Part shown: one piece after another, positions 42,047 to 50,434 of the stretch
Numbering within the stretch: position 1 is the first letter of the stretch
How the letters are laid out: each line of letters starts with the position of its first letter
Origin: an uncultured Eubacterium sp.
GTDB lineage: Bacteria; Bacillota; Clostridia; Oscillospirales; Acutalibacteraceae
DNA length: 64,000 bases
Reading direction: 5' to 3'
Assembly (NCBI GenBank): GCA_944380545.1
Contig: CALWHV010000003.1
Location: 1-64,000, forward strand
Program-made: the position numbers and the translations under genes
Notes under the pieces: generated by a model
Seen by the model: the letters and a program-made list of their open reading frames with translations, nothing else
The model's database searches: none
What the model was told of the DNA's origin: nothing

Positions 42047-42759
42047 CTTTCGTCCGTATTTTCCCGCGCCTCAAGGCAAACGCTGTCTGGCTCAGTCTTT
42101 TTGCGCTTTTTCAGCTTGTTCTTTTTCTCTTTAAGCTCCTCCCAGCTCTCTTTAAGCTCGCGCCGCTCGATAAAGCATTGAAGCGAAAGCCCCGCCGCGC
42201 CCAGCGCAACGGAAAGAACGGCTGCCGCCGTGTGCGGGATGCCGAGCGTCGGCTCAAGCACGCCGAACAGCATAAATGCGCCTGAAAAAGCCGTGGTAAC
42301 GATCGTTGCTATGTATTTATATTTCGTGCTCAGTATTCCAGCCGCCGCGCCGAGAGCCAGCGAAACGGCAACAGAAGCCGCCTTTCCCATAAAGGCAAGA
42401 TAGGAGGGCAGCGATATGAACACCATCAAAAACGCCGTTACAAAAAGCTGCAGTTTAAACAGCTTTTTAGAATAGTAGGAGCAGGCGGCTCCCGTTATCG
42501 CGCCTACTGCTATCAAGGCGTACATCCTGTTTCCGCTTGCGTCAAAGATCAGGCCCAGCAGAAATACGGGAACCAAAAATCCTATCCAGAAAAAGAAAAA
42601 ATAGTTCCATATCTTGTGCACCGTGTGGCCGAAAAAGCAGGTTGCCGCGCTGCACACCGCCAGCGCCCACGGCAGAGCGGATTCCATTATCAGCCGCACA
42701 TTTTCATATCCGTCCGGCACGGCGTTGGTTATCATCTCGATAAGCTCGTAAAATTCCAT
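42040..42759 (-). CDS. Multi-pass membrane protein, TMEM198/DUF4203-like
   Basis: A 239-residue protein with about seven hydrophobic segments between residues 28 and 198 (for example ALPWALAVCSAATCFFG and FFFFWIGFLVPVFLLGLIF), then a highly charged cytoplasmic tail (ERRELKESWEELKEKKNKLKKRKK). The topology and Gly/Ala-rich helices resemble the DUF4203/TMEM198-like group; function unknown. GGAGAA lies before its ATG, 2 bases after the preceding gene, so the two are cotranscribed. Confidence 0.7.
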   Translation of the reverse strand: MEFYELIEMITNAVPDGYENVRLIMESALPWALAVCSAATCFFGHTVHKIWNYFFFFWIGFLVPVFLLGLIFDASGNRMYALIAVGAITGAACSYYSKKLFKLQLFVTAFLMVFISLPSYLAFMGKAASVAVSLALGAAAGILSTKYKYIATIVTTAFSGAFMLFGVLEPTLGIPHTAAAVLSVALGAAGLSLQCFIERRELKESWEELKEKKNKLKKRKKTEPDSVCLEARENTDESS

Positions 42760-42761
42760 CT

Positions 42762-43361
42762 CTATTCTCCGACGCGTGAAAAGACGCGCATCGCAAGTCC
42801 GTTGTCGGTGATCAAATCATCCTTTTTGCAGCCGAGCATCCTCGCCGAAACATAAACATCGCCCGTTGCGCCGGAAACATTTTGCACCTGTATCAAATAT
42901 ATCGGCCAAAAAAGGCTCTGCGGCAGAACAAGATTGAGCGTCAGCAGCACGATTCCCCAGAAAATAAGCGGCAAAAGCGCGATAAAAATATATTCGCCCT
43001 TAGAAAAGAACGCGTTGCTGCCGGCATATGCAAAAAGTCCGCTGAAGCCGAAATTCACCTTTTTAGCGCCGCACAGCTTCATAGCCGCGGCGTGCGTCAG
43101 CTCATGCAAAACGATGTATGCCGCAAGCAGCAGCAGAATCAGCAGAAGAATCAGAAGAAGCTTCAGAAGATACATTATAAATGCGGGTAATGAAGAAAAA
43201 TCCGCAATTATTGCTATCGGGAATTTTATCAGCGCCGGTATCATCATAGCCGCAGCGATAATAAATGTGGCTATATTTACCCCCGCGTAGGTTTTTTTAT
43301 CGTTTTTAAGATCTATAGTAAATTTTTCTTTATAGCCTTCGGGAAGCTCCGGTAGCTTCAT
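42762..43361 (-). CDS. DUF3267-type membrane metalloprotease-like protein
   Basis: A 199-residue membrane protein with the zinc motif HELTH at residues 86-90 in a hydrophobic context (YIVLHELTHAAAMKLCGAK), as in DUF3267/M50-like proteins. Four hydrophobic segments surround it. Proteolytic activity is possible but not shown for most members; a third metal ligand is not evident. Start ATG with GGAGGA upstream. First gene of a two-gene leftward unit ending at 42040. Confidence 0.75.
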   Translation of the reverse strand: MKLPELPEGYKEKFTIDLKNDKKTYAGVNIATFIIAAAMMIPALIKFPIAIIADFSSLPAFIMYLLKLLLILLLILLLLAAYIVLHELTHAAAMKLCGAKKVNFGFSGLFAYAGSNAFFSKGEYIFIALLPLIFWGIVLLTLNLVLPQSLFWPIYLIQVQNVSGATGDVYVSARMLGCKKDDLITDNGLAMRVFSRVGE

Positions 43362-43407
43362 AATATATCCTCCGATATTATTCGTATTTCTTATTCATAT
43401 GTACGGA

Positions 43408-43440
43408 TAAAAAATGCCCCGGCTGATAACCAGCCGGGGC
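43408..43440 (-). terminator. Terminator of initiator tRNA
   Basis: Perfect 10-bp stem 43416-43425 with 43431-43440, then a T-run leftward (ATTTTTT). It begins 4 bases after the encoded CCA. Confidence 0.9.
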
Positions 43441-43443
43441 CTG

Positions 43444-43519
43444 TGGTTGCGGGGGCAGGACTCGAACCTGCGACCTCCGGGTTATGAGCCCGACGAGCTT
43501 CCAACTGCTCTACCCCGCG
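43444..43519 (-). tRNA. Initiator tRNA-Met (CAT)
   Basis: Cloverleaf on the minus strand from 43519 to 43444 with CCA encoded. Anticodon CAT lies in the stem-loop CGGGCTCATAACCCG, which carries the three consecutive G-C pairs of initiator tRNAs. The acceptor has the C1-A72 mismatch (5' CGCGGGG, 3' CCCCGCA) that marks formyl-methionine initiators. T arm GCAGGTTCGAGTCCTGC is standard. Confidence 0.97.
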
Positions 43520-43546
43520 ATATCTGCTGCTCATCACAGCACAAAT

Positions 43547-43575
43547 ATAATATCTCATTTATCCGAAAAATGCAA
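43547..43575 (-). promoter_or_regulatory. Promoter of initiator tRNA
   Basis: On the minus strand: TTGCAT (43575-43570), 17-base spacer, TATTAT (43552-43547), about 28 bases before the mature 5' end. Confidence 0.65.
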
Positions 43576-43622
43576 GTGTTTTTTTATATTTTTTTCAAAT
43601 AATATATTCGGGCGGTGGTGCT

Positions 43623-44342
43623 TTGCAGGATTTCTTTAACAGATGCGTGCTCGCTGCGGTGAGTATAGTTGAAAACGGCGGCGAGATCTCCCGTGCCGAG
43701 GAGGCGGTCGTGCGCGCCTGTAAAAGCAGGGGAGCAAAAGAGGTAAATGTTTTCATAATACCCTCGGCGCTTTTTGCCTGCGCGGTTTTCGGCGAGGAGC
43801 GGCTCACCGCGTTTAAAAGGATATATAAAACTCAGCTGAACCTTGCAGGGCTTGAATATTCAAGCGCGCTTGCACGCTCCCTTTGCAACGGTAAAAGCGC
43901 GGGAGAAATAAGCTCGCCGTATCCCGCTCCGCTGCGGCTTTTAAGCGCGGCGGCGGCAACCGGCGCGTTTTGCCTCTTTTTCGGCGGCAATGTTTACGAG
44001 GCGGCGTTTTCTGCCTTGATAGGCGCCGTTGTCACATTCCTGCCGTTTGAGCGGCTGCCGCTGAATCTCTTTTCCGTAACGCTGCTTCAATCTCTTTTTT
44101 GCGGCGTGCTGGCGTTCATCCCGCTTTTGTTCGGCGTTCAATGCTCGCCGGACAGGATTATGACCGGCACGATAATGCTCTTTATTCCCGGAATGAGCGT
44201 GGGCATCGCAATGAAGGATATGCTTTCGGGCGATATTATCGCCGGTATACTTGAGCTGACTGAGGCGCTCGCAGCCGCGCTTGCCATCGTTTTGGGCTTT
44301 GCCGGCGCGCTTGTTGCCTTCAAGGCGGCGGGCTATGGCTGA
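43623..44342 (+). CDS. Threonine/serine exporter ThrE, N-terminal part
   Basis: A 239-residue ThrE-family (DUF1212) protein: soluble N-terminal part with the ENGGEISRAEEAVVRAC motif (about 17-33) and VFIIPSALF, then about five membrane helices ending LVAFKAAGYG. In Bacillota ThrE is commonly split in two genes, this larger half and a smaller DUF3815 half, as here. Start TTG at 43623, with GGTGGTG just upstream. Role is amino-acid (Thr/Ser) export by proton antiport, inferred from family. Confidence 0.85.
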   Translation: MQDFFNRCVLAAVSIVENGGEISRAEEAVVRACKSRGAKEVNVFIIPSALFACAVFGEERLTAFKRIYKTQLNLAGLEYSSALARSLCNGKSAGEISSPYPAPLRLLSAAAATGAFCLFFGGNVYEAAFSALIGAVVTFLPFERLPLNLFSVTLLQSLFCGVLAFIPLLFGVQCSPDRIMTGTIMLFIPGMSVGIAMKDMLSGDIIAGILELTEALAAALAIVLGFAGALVAFKAAGYG

Positions 44343-44760
44343 TTCTCTTCTTTGCGTTGCCGGCACGGCGGCTTTCTGCGTGCTGCTCAATGTGCCGCGC
44401 AAAAGGCTTTTGCCCTGCGTTTTCGGCGGCGTCGTTTCGGCTTTTGCCTTTCTTGCGGCGCAAAACCGAGGAGCTGGTGTTTTCACCGCCACTTTTCTTG
44501 CAATGCTGCTGCTGTGTGCTTATTCGGAGCTTTTTGCAAGGCTGCTGCGCGCCCCTGCCGCGCTTATGCTTCTGCCCGGCTCTATCCCGCTTCTGCCGGG
44601 AGGCAGCCTTTATTATATGATGAGCTGCCTCGTCCATTCTCAAACGCAGCTTTTTTATCATTTTGCGCGAGAGACCGTTTTGACAGGCGCCGGAATCGCG
44701 CTCGGCGCGGTGGTTTCCTCTATTTTCGTAAGGCTTTTTCTGAATCGCGCCTCGCCTTGA
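44335..44760 (+). CDS. Threonine/serine exporter, DUF3815 half
   Basis: A 141-residue membrane protein with about five hydrophobic segments (DSLLCVAGTAAFCVLLNVP, TATFLAMLLLCAYSELFARLL, MLLPGSIPLLPGGSLYYMM). The LPGSIPLLPGGSLYYMM stretch is typical of the ThrE_2/DUF3815 family. ATG at 44335 overlaps the end of the first half by 8 bases, so the two halves are made together and probably assemble into one transporter. Confidence 0.85.
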   Translation: MADSLLCVAGTAAFCVLLNVPRKRLLPCVFGGVVSAFAFLAAQNRGAGVFTATFLAMLLLCAYSELFARLLRAPAALMLLPGSIPLLPGGSLYYMMSCLVHSQTQLFYHFARETVLTGAGIALGAVVSSIFVRLFLNRASP

Positions 44761-44780
44761 GAGTCCTTTGATTTATTGTG

Positions 44781-44809
44781 TGGACTTTTTTGTTCCCCTG
44801 TGTTATTAT
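44781..44809 (+). promoter_or_regulatory. Promoter of the GPH-zinc ribbon pair
   Basis: TGGACT (44781-44786), 17-base spacer, TATTAT (44804-44809). A start near 44816 would favour the GTG at 44840 over the ATG at 44822. Confidence 0.45.
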
Positions 44810-44839
44810 GAAACCAGATATATGCAAAGGGGGAATTAT

Positions 44840-46315
44840 GTGAGCGGCGAAGTTGCACAAAAGGAAAAGCGTTATGTGGGCGTAAAGGAAAATCTTGCCT
44901 ACGGCTTTGCAAACGCGGGGCAGGTGTTCGGTTATAACCTTGTTGCCGGCGGTTATCTTTCGCTCTTTTTCACAAAGGTTTTCGGCATACCGGAGCAGGC
45001 GGTTGCCGTAATGATTTTCGTTCTCGGTATTTGGGACACGATTAACGACCCGCTTATGGGCACGATTATTGATAAGACCAGAACGCGCTACGGCAAGCTG
45101 CGACCGTATCTTATGGTGGTTCCGATTCCGCTTTCCATAACCACTATCCTGCTTTTTGCAGGCCCTGAGATACTTTCCGATGTCAAAAGCACCACCGTCA
45201 AGATAATTTATATGTATATCTCGTATTTTATATGGGAATTTTTCTACACTCTCGGCGATGTTCCGTTTTGGGGGCTCAGCACGGCAATCTCGCCCTCAAC
45301 GGCGGACAGAACAAGAGCCATCTCCTCCGCGCGCTTCATCTCGGGGCTGCTCGGCGGACTTTCAACAACCGTTTTGCCGGTTATGATGGATTTCACAAAC
45401 AACGGCGTGTGGAAGCTCAGCCTTTCCCACGATTTCCTGATTCTTGCCGTTATTGCCGGCACTTTCGGTATGGCGCTGTTTTCTCTTGCCGGCTTTAAAA
45501 CCAAGGAGCGCGTTGTTCAAACCATAAAGGAGCCGTCTGTTATTGACGGCTTCAAGGTGATGTTCAAAAACAAGCCGCTGATGCTGATAATCCTCGGCAA
45601 TGTGCTCGGCACGCTCTCCGGCCTTGCAGGCGTTTTTCAAACCTACTATTATTCAGAGGTGCTCAACCTCAGCTCCGCCGTGCTTTGGATAAACCTGCCC
45701 GGCACGATACTCGGCTTTCTTACATATCTTTTGATCCCGAAGCTAAAGGAAAAGCTCGATAACCGCAGCATTGTAATGCTCAATGTCGTCTGCCGCTTCG
45801 TTGTCGGCACGCTCGTGTTCTTTGCCGGCCTTGCGTTTTACCGCACCAATATCGTGGTGATTTCGCTGCTGCTTATGCTGCAAAACTTTATTTTCAGCTT
45901 TTTCAACACCATAAATATGGTAATCCCCACCGAGATGATAGGCGACACGGTGGATTATATGGAGTGGAAAACGGGCGAGAGAAACGAGGGTGTAAGCTTT
46001 TCCGTGCTCACATTCGTGGGCAAGCTCACCGGCTCTGTTTCCACCTCGCTCGGCACAGCGCTGCTTCCCGTTATCGGCCTTTCGTTCACAACCAACGCCG
46101 AGGGCTTGCAGGTTGCCGTTAAGGGCGAGCATACAGATCTTTATATTTGGGCGCTCTTCACAATCGTGCCGTATGTGCTTGGGCTGTTAACGCTTATTCC
46201 TTACGCCTTCTATACTCTTACGGGCAAGCGCCTTGCTGTTATAAGAAAAGAGATGGCAGAGCGCCGCAGCGCGCTCGCAGCAGAAGTCAGCGACGGAGGT
46301 GACGGCAATGAGTGA
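44840..46315 (+). CDS. GPH-family sugar:cation symporter
   Basis: A 491-residue 12-helix symporter. IWDTINDPLMGTIIDKTRTRYGKLRPYL (about 67-94) and WKTGERNEGVSFSVLTFVGKL (second half) are GPH signatures. The start is taken as GTG at 44840 because AGGGGG lies 6 bases upstream; an in-frame ATG at 44822 precedes that site and an out-of-frame ATG at 44838 runs straight into a stop. Overlaps the zinc-ribbon gene by 8 bases. Substrate unknown. Confidence 0.87.
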   Translation: MSGEVAQKEKRYVGVKENLAYGFANAGQVFGYNLVAGGYLSLFFTKVFGIPEQAVAVMIFVLGIWDTINDPLMGTIIDKTRTRYGKLRPYLMVVPIPLSITTILLFAGPEILSDVKSTTVKIIYMYISYFIWEFFYTLGDVPFWGLSTAISPSTADRTRAISSARFISGLLGGLSTTVLPVMMDFTNNGVWKLSLSHDFLILAVIAGTFGMALFSLAGFKTKERVVQTIKEPSVIDGFKVMFKNKPLMLIILGNVLGTLSGLAGVFQTYYYSEVLNLSSAVLWINLPGTILGFLTYLLIPKLKEKLDNRSIVMLNVVCRFVVGTLVFFAGLAFYRTNIVVISLLLMLQNFIFSFFNTINMVIPTEMIGDTVDYMEWKTGERNEGVSFSVLTFVGKLTGSVSTSLGTALLPVIGLSFTTNAEGLQVAVKGEHTDLYIWALFTIVPYVLGLLTLIPYAFYTLTGKRLAVIRKEMAERRSALAAEVSDGGDGNE

Positions 46316-46568
46316 TAAATGCCCTAAATGCGGCTATCCGCTCAAAACCTTCTATTTTAAGCAAAACTGCCCTAAGTGCGGCGTAAATCTGATGTATTAT
46401 AAGCTGGACGAACGCCTTGAGGCGGATGTTGAAAACGCCGAAAAGGAAGTGCGCGAGCTGTGGCTTTTTATAAGAAAGCTCGATAAAGCGCGCGTTATTG
46501 AAAAATACTGCAAAAAGCACGATAAGCCGCTCCCATGGGAGCAGGAGGAGCTTAATTCCGGCGAATAA
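46308..46568 (+). CDS. Small zinc-ribbon protein coupled to GPH transporter
   Basis: An 86-residue protein with two CxxC pairs (CPKCGYPLK at 5-13 and CPKCGVNLM near 24-32), a classic zinc ribbon, followed by an acidic helical segment (LDERLEADVENAEKEVRELW) and a lysine-rich region. GGAGG lies 9 bases before the ATG and within the end of the transporter gene (8-base overlap). Zinc-ribbon proteins of this type are often regulatory or adaptor proteins; no function can be assigned. Confidence 0.75.
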   Translation: MSDKCPKCGYPLKTFYFKQNCPKCGVNLMYYKLDERLEADVENAEKEVRELWLFIRKLDKARVIEKYCKKHDKPLPWEQEELNSGE

Positions 46569-46586
46569 CGCCTTGCTCGTTTTGTG

Positions 46587-46615
46587 TTGACAAACGGGTT
46601 TTCTTGTGGTAATAT
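46587..46615 (+). promoter_or_regulatory. Promoter of mntP
   Basis: TTGACA (46587-46592), 17-base spacer, TAATAT (46610-46615). The start would be near 46622, giving a leader of about 130 bases. Confidence 0.75.
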
Positions 46616-46621
46616 CTATCA

Positions 46622-46740
46622 TACTTTAAGAGAGCGGTCGGCGCGCTGCTCGTGATAAAATCAGTGCGCCGCGTATGCACCGTCTTGATCGGCAAGACTC
46701 GTATGCAGTCTTTTTCTGCATATGCGCCTTGCCGTTTTAA
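46622..46740 (+). promoter_or_regulatory. Structured mntP leader, candidate metal-responsive switch
   Basis: Contains a 10-bp hairpin 46639-46648/46662-46671 and a two-part terminator-like hairpin: outer 46690-46696/46728-46734 and inner 46702-46708/46716-46722, followed by TTTTAATT. A competing 10-bp helix can form between 46670-46679 and 46717-46726 and would disrupt the terminator. The arms share a CGTATGCA direct repeat. mntP genes are often under the yybP-ykoY manganese riboswitch, but I do not see its conserved core here, so this is only a candidate. Confidence 0.45.
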
Positions 46741-46753
46741 TTGGAGGATGTTT

Positions 46754-47326
46754 ATGAGTATTCTTGAGGTGTTTTTAATAGGAGTCGGGCTTTCGATGGA
46801 TGCGTTTGCCGTTGCCGTCTGCCGCGGGCTTAAGATGCAAAAGCTAAATGCGGGGCAGACGGCTCTTATTGCTCTTTTTTTCGGCGGCTTTCAGGCGCTG
46901 ATGCCGCTCATCGGCTGGTTCCTCGGCACGCGGTTCGAAAAATACATAACCTCCGTTGACCATTGGATCGCCTTCGCTCTGCTTGCAATAATCGGCGGCA
47001 AGATGATATACGATTCCTTTCAAAAGGAAGAGCAGGAGGCGGACGGGCGCTCCGTGCTCAATGTCAGGGAACTGCTCGTGATGGCTGTGGCAACAAGCAT
47101 AGACGCGCTCGCAGTCGGCATAACCTTTGCTTTTTTGAATGTCAATATTGTAAGCTCCGTCGCCGTTATCGGCGTCACCACCTTCGTGCTTTCCGCCGTT
47201 GGCGTGCTGATAGGGCACAAATTCGGCGCAAAATACAAAAATAAAGCCGAGCTTGCCGGCGGCGTCATCCTTATCCTGATAGGATTAAAGATTCTGCTTG
47301 AGCATCTCGGAGTAATAGATTTTTGA
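46754..47326 (+). CDS. mntP: Manganese exporter MntP
   Basis: Inner-membrane Mn(II) efflux protein, 190 residues, six helices. The two repeats each carry the family motif: VGLSMDAFAVAVCRGL (about 11-26) and VATSIDALAVGITFAFL (second half), with the conserved Asp residues in membrane helices. Start ATG at 46754 follows GGAGGATG; longer frames run back into the leader. Promotes export of excess Mn, by family knowledge. Confidence 0.93.
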   Translation: MSILEVFLIGVGLSMDAFAVAVCRGLKMQKLNAGQTALIALFFGGFQALMPLIGWFLGTRFEKYITSVDHWIAFALLAIIGGKMIYDSFQKEEQEADGRSVLNVRELLVMAVATSIDALAVGITFAFLNVNIVSSVAVIGVTTFVLSAVGVLIGHKFGAKYKNKAELAGGVILILIGLKILLEHLGVIDF

Positions 47327-47340
47327 CAGCAAAATAAATC

Positions 47341-47380
47341 GCCGCCGCGGTATGTTCAGCCGCAGCGGCATTTTTCTTTT
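47341..47380 (+). terminator. Terminator after mntP
   Basis: Stem 47341-47350 with 47360-47369 with one mismatch, followed by ATTTTTCTTTT. Confidence 0.8.
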
Positions 47381-47391
47381 GAATATATCTA

Positions 47392-47973
47392 TCAGCGCAG
47401 TTTAAGCTGCTTGCTGCCGAGGCTTATAAGCCTCACGATAACGGGGCAGAGGATTATGTTTACGAGCAGCTCGAAAACAAAGTTGAAGCCCACAAGCGTC
47501 GTTATCATATAAGTTCCCGCGGATTCCATTCCGAGCGCTGCCGCCCAGCCTTCAATGGTGGGCATAAAGAATACCGCACATCCCAGCAGGAAAACGCCCG
47601 TGTTTGCAACGGGGCAGGCAACGGCTGAGGCGATCGTTGCCGCCGTGGTGTTTTTCTTTGAAACAAGCTTGTAAACAAGCCCTGCAAAAAGCCCCGCGGC
47701 AGCGCCCTTTAACAGCACCGTTATTATGGTTCCGGGCACATTAACGGCAAGAAACGATGATGCGTCTCCGCTTGCCAGCACGGTGATTCCGAATGCAAGC
47801 CCCAGCCAAACCCCCGCCGAGATACCGTACAGCGCCGTGCCGACTACTATCGGTATAAGTACAAGCGAGATTGAAAACGGGCCGAATCGGATGAAGCTTC
47901 CCAGCAGCTGCAGCACCACAACTATCGCGGTGAACAGCGCCACGCCAACAATCTTTTTTGTTTTTGCGTTCAT
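47392..47973 (-). CDS. ECF transporter S component
   Basis: A 193-residue substrate-binding membrane subunit of an energy-coupling-factor vitamin transporter. Six hydrophobic helices; the N-terminal ALFTAIVVVLQLLGSFIRFGPFSISLVLIPIVVG and LAVNVPGTIITVLLKGAAAGL are typical of this S-component group. The shared EcfA/EcfT module is not in the window. Ligand cannot be assigned. The ATG at 47973 has AAAGGA upstream; a longer frame lacks a binding site. Confidence 0.85.
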   Translation of the reverse strand: MNAKTKKIVGVALFTAIVVVLQLLGSFIRFGPFSISLVLIPIVVGTALYGISAGVWLGLAFGITVLASGDASSFLAVNVPGTIITVLLKGAAAGLFAGLVYKLVSKKNTTAATIASAVACPVANTGVFLLGCAVFFMPTIEGWAAALGMESAGTYMITTLVGFNFVFELLVNIILCPVIVRLISLGSKQLKLR

Positions 47974-48034
47974 ATTCAGTTTCCTTTCTGCTGCCGCTCC
48001 GGCCTTTTTGGCCACTCGGATGCAGCGCGGCAAT

Positions 48035-48063
48035 ATTATAATATGAAGCTTCGCATAATGCAA
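48035..48063 (-). promoter_or_regulatory. Promoter of ECF S component
   Basis: On the minus strand: TTGCAT (48063-48058), 17-base spacer, TATAAT (48040-48035). Confidence 0.65.
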
Positions 48064-48201
48064 CATATATTTTCATAAATTTTTGCGGTGTGAATATAGA
48101 TAGATAGGGCGGCGTTTATGTGTAATATCACCAAAAAAAACTTATATTTTTATACAAAAGTTAAAAAATCTTGTTTTAATAGTTAAAATCAACAGAAAAA
48201 A

Positions 48202-48230
48202 TTGACAACAAATAAAAATTATTATACAAT
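48202..48230 (+). promoter_or_regulatory. Promoter of EF-G-like gene
   Basis: TTGACA (48202-48207), 17-base spacer, TACAAT (48225-48230). A 6-bp GC hairpin (48253-48258 with 48267-48272) follows in the leader. Confidence 0.8.
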
Positions 48231-48293
48231 GTAAACAAATATTCAAAATCAGGGGCGCGTTCACCTGCGCCCTTTAAAAGAAGAGGTCGTTTT

Positions 48294-50345
48294 ATGAAAG
48301 TCTATGATTCCAAAAACATCAGAAATATCGTGCTTGCCGGTCATGCCTCAAAGGGCAAAACAACGCTTGCGGAAGCGTTGCTCAATGTTGCCGGGGCAAC
48401 TGAAAGAGTCGGCAGGGTGGACGACGGCACCGCCGTAACGGACTACGACGCGGAGGAGAAAAAAAGAAAGATATCAGTCTCCTGTGCCGTTGCGCCCGTT
48501 GAATATTCGGGCAAAAAGATAAATATACTTGACACTCCCGGCCTTTTCGATTTTGCAGAGGGCGCGGCGGAGGGTATGCGCGCCGCCGAAACTGCGCTTA
48601 TCGTTGTTTCCGCCCGCTCAGGTCTTGCAGTCGGCGCGGAAAAGGCGTTCAAAAACGCCGGCTCGCGCAGGATGGCAAGGATCTTCGTCGCAACTAAGAT
48701 GGACGATGACAGAGCAGATTTTTATAAGGCGTTCAACGCCATGGCGGCAAAGTTCGGCAGCAGCGTCTGCCCGATAATCGTGCCGGTCATCAAGGACGGC
48801 AAGGTTGCCGCTTATTATGACCTTGTTGAGGATAAGGCGTATTCATACGACGGCTTCAAGGCTTCTCCCGCCGAGGTCAGCCACGACGACGCCGCCAGGT
48901 TCGACGCTGTTAAAGAGGTGTTCAGCGAGGCGGTTGCCGGCACTGACGAAGAGATAATGGAAAAATATTTTTCGGGCGAGGAGCTCACGCGCGAGGACCG
49001 TATAAAGGGTCTCAAGATCGGTGTTGCGGACGGCTCTATTATTCCCGTTTTCGCAGTCAGCGGACTCACCGGCGCCGCGTGTGACAAGCTGCTTGATTTC
49101 ATAGCCGAGGTCTGCCCGGCTCCCGCCTCTGAATATGCAATCAGCGGCGATGAGCCCGTTGAGCTTTCAACGGATGTGAACGGTCCGCTCGCTGCAGTCT
49201 GCTTTAAAACGGTTGCAGACCCGTTTATCGGCAAGCTTTCGTTCTTTAAGGTGCTCAGCGGCAGGATAACTCCCACTACCGCCGCGTTCAACGCGCGCAC
49301 CGGCAAGGAGGAGAGAATGGGCAAGCTCGTCACTATGTTCGGCGCAAAGCAGAACGACTGCTCCGAGATCCCTGCGGGCGATATCGGCGCCGTTGTAAAG
49401 CTTGCCGGCTTCAGCACGGGCGATACGCTATGCGCCGCGTCAAATGTTATAAGGGCGGACGGCGTTTCGACCCCGAAGCCCACATATGAAATGGCTGTAA
49501 AAGCCGTTAAAAAAGGCGACGAGGAAAAGATCGCCGCCGGCTTCTCCCGCCTTTGCGAGGAGGATCCCAGCCTTGAATTTTCAGTCAATAACGAAACTCA
49601 CGAGCAGATAATCAAGGGCCTCGGCGAGCAGCAGATTGATGTTGCCGTGTCAAAGCTCAAGTCCAAGTTCTCCGTTGATGTTGAGCTTCGCGCGCCCAAG
49701 ATCGCATACCGTGAAACGATAACGCTCAAGGTGTCCGCTCAGGGACGCCACAAAAAGCAGAGCGGCGGCCACGGCCAGTTCGGCGATGTCTTTATCGAGT
49801 TTGAGCCGTATTCCGGCGAGGGACTTGAGTTCGGCGAACGCGTTGTCGGCGGCTCCGTGCCCAAAAATTTCTTCCCCGCGGTAGAAAAGGGCCTTAACGA
49901 ATGTATGGAAAAGGGCGTGCTTGCCGGCTATCCGATGGTCGGCGTCAAGGCAACGCTGTACGACGGCTCCTATCATCCTGTTGACTCAAGCGAGATGAGC
50001 TTCAAGATGGCGGCTGCGCTCGCCTTTAAAGAGGGCGTTTCCAAGGCCGGTCCTATACTTCTTGAGCCGATTATGACCGTTAAGGTGTCGTGCAACGATG
50101 AATCAATGGGCGATGTTATCGGCGATATCAACAAGCGCCGCGGCAGAGTGCTCGGTATGACCCCCTCCGGCGACGGTATGCAGGAGATTATGTCCGAGAT
50201 CCCGCAGGCGGAGATGGCAACCTTCTCAACCTCAATGCGCCAGATGACTCAGGGCAGGGGCTCCTTTGAATCTGAATTTGCAAGATATGAAAGATGCCCG
50301 GAGCATATCGCCCAAAAGATAATCGAGGAAAGCAAAGCCGAATAA
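48294..50345 (+). CDS. EF-G-like translation GTPase (EF-G2/FusA-like paralogue)
   Basis: A 683-residue translation-factor GTPase. The G1 loop is GHASKGKTT (16-24) instead of the AHVDAGKTT of canonical EF-G, G3 is DTPGLFDF, and the G4 is TKMD instead of NKMD. Domain V contains GDVIGDINKRRGRVLGM, and domain IV has the HKKQSGGHGQFGDV segment (about residue 484-497). It stands alone with its own promoter, not in a str operon, fitting the EF-G-like paralogue seen in many Bacillota whose role is unsettled. Not a TetM-type protein as far as I can tell. AAGAGG precedes the ATG. Confidence 0.88.
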   Translation: MKVYDSKNIRNIVLAGHASKGKTTLAEALLNVAGATERVGRVDDGTAVTDYDAEEKKRKISVSCAVAPVEYSGKKINILDTPGLFDFAEGAAEGMRAAETALIVVSARSGLAVGAEKAFKNAGSRRMARIFVATKMDDDRADFYKAFNAMAAKFGSSVCPIIVPVIKDGKVAAYYDLVEDKAYSYDGFKASPAEVSHDDAARFDAVKEVFSEAVAGTDEEIMEKYFSGEELTREDRIKGLKIGVADGSIIPVFAVSGLTGAACDKLLDFIAEVCPAPASEYAISGDEPVELSTDVNGPLAAVCFKTVADPFIGKLSFFKVLSGRITPTTAAFNARTGKEERMGKLVTMFGAKQNDCSEIPAGDIGAVVKLAGFSTGDTLCAASNVIRADGVSTPKPTYEMAVKAVKKGDEEKIAAGFSRLCEEDPSLEFSVNNETHEQIIKGLGEQQIDVAVSKLKSKFSVDVELRAPKIAYRETITLKVSAQGRHKKQSGGHGQFGDVFIEFEPYSGEGLEFGERVVGGSVPKNFFPAVEKGLNECMEKGVLAGYPMVGVKATLYDGSYHPVDSSEMSFKMAAALAFKEGVSKAGPILLEPIMTVKVSCNDESMGDVIGDINKRRGRVLGMTPSGDGMQEIMSEIPQAEMATFSTSMRQMTQGRGSFESEFARYERCPEHIAQKIIEESKAE

Positions 50346-50355
50346 TCAAGCTGTT

Positions 50356-50387
50356 TTACGGGAGCACTGCGCTCCCGTAATTCTTTT
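50356..50387 (+). terminator. Terminator after EF-G-like gene
   Basis: 10-bp perfect stem 50356-50365 with 50371-50380, then TTCTTTT. Confidence 0.75.
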
Positions 50388-50434
50388 CGGGGCATAATAT
50401 AACGAATAAAATATGGATAAAGGCAGTTAAAGCT

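Larger units (their letters stand above)
47974..48293. other. Divergent intergenic region with two promoters
   Basis: 320 bases between the leftward ECF S component and the rightward EF-G-like gene. It holds a promoter for each, a short GC-rich hairpin in the ECF leader (around 47990-48030) and a leader hairpin before the EF-G-like gene. The middle 110 bases are AT-rich and I see no gene there. Confidence 0.7.

Noticed and set aside
46622-46740. yybP-ykoY riboswitch before mntP
   Set aside because: Expected by gene context, but the conserved core was not found by eye; kept only as an unclassified switch candidate.
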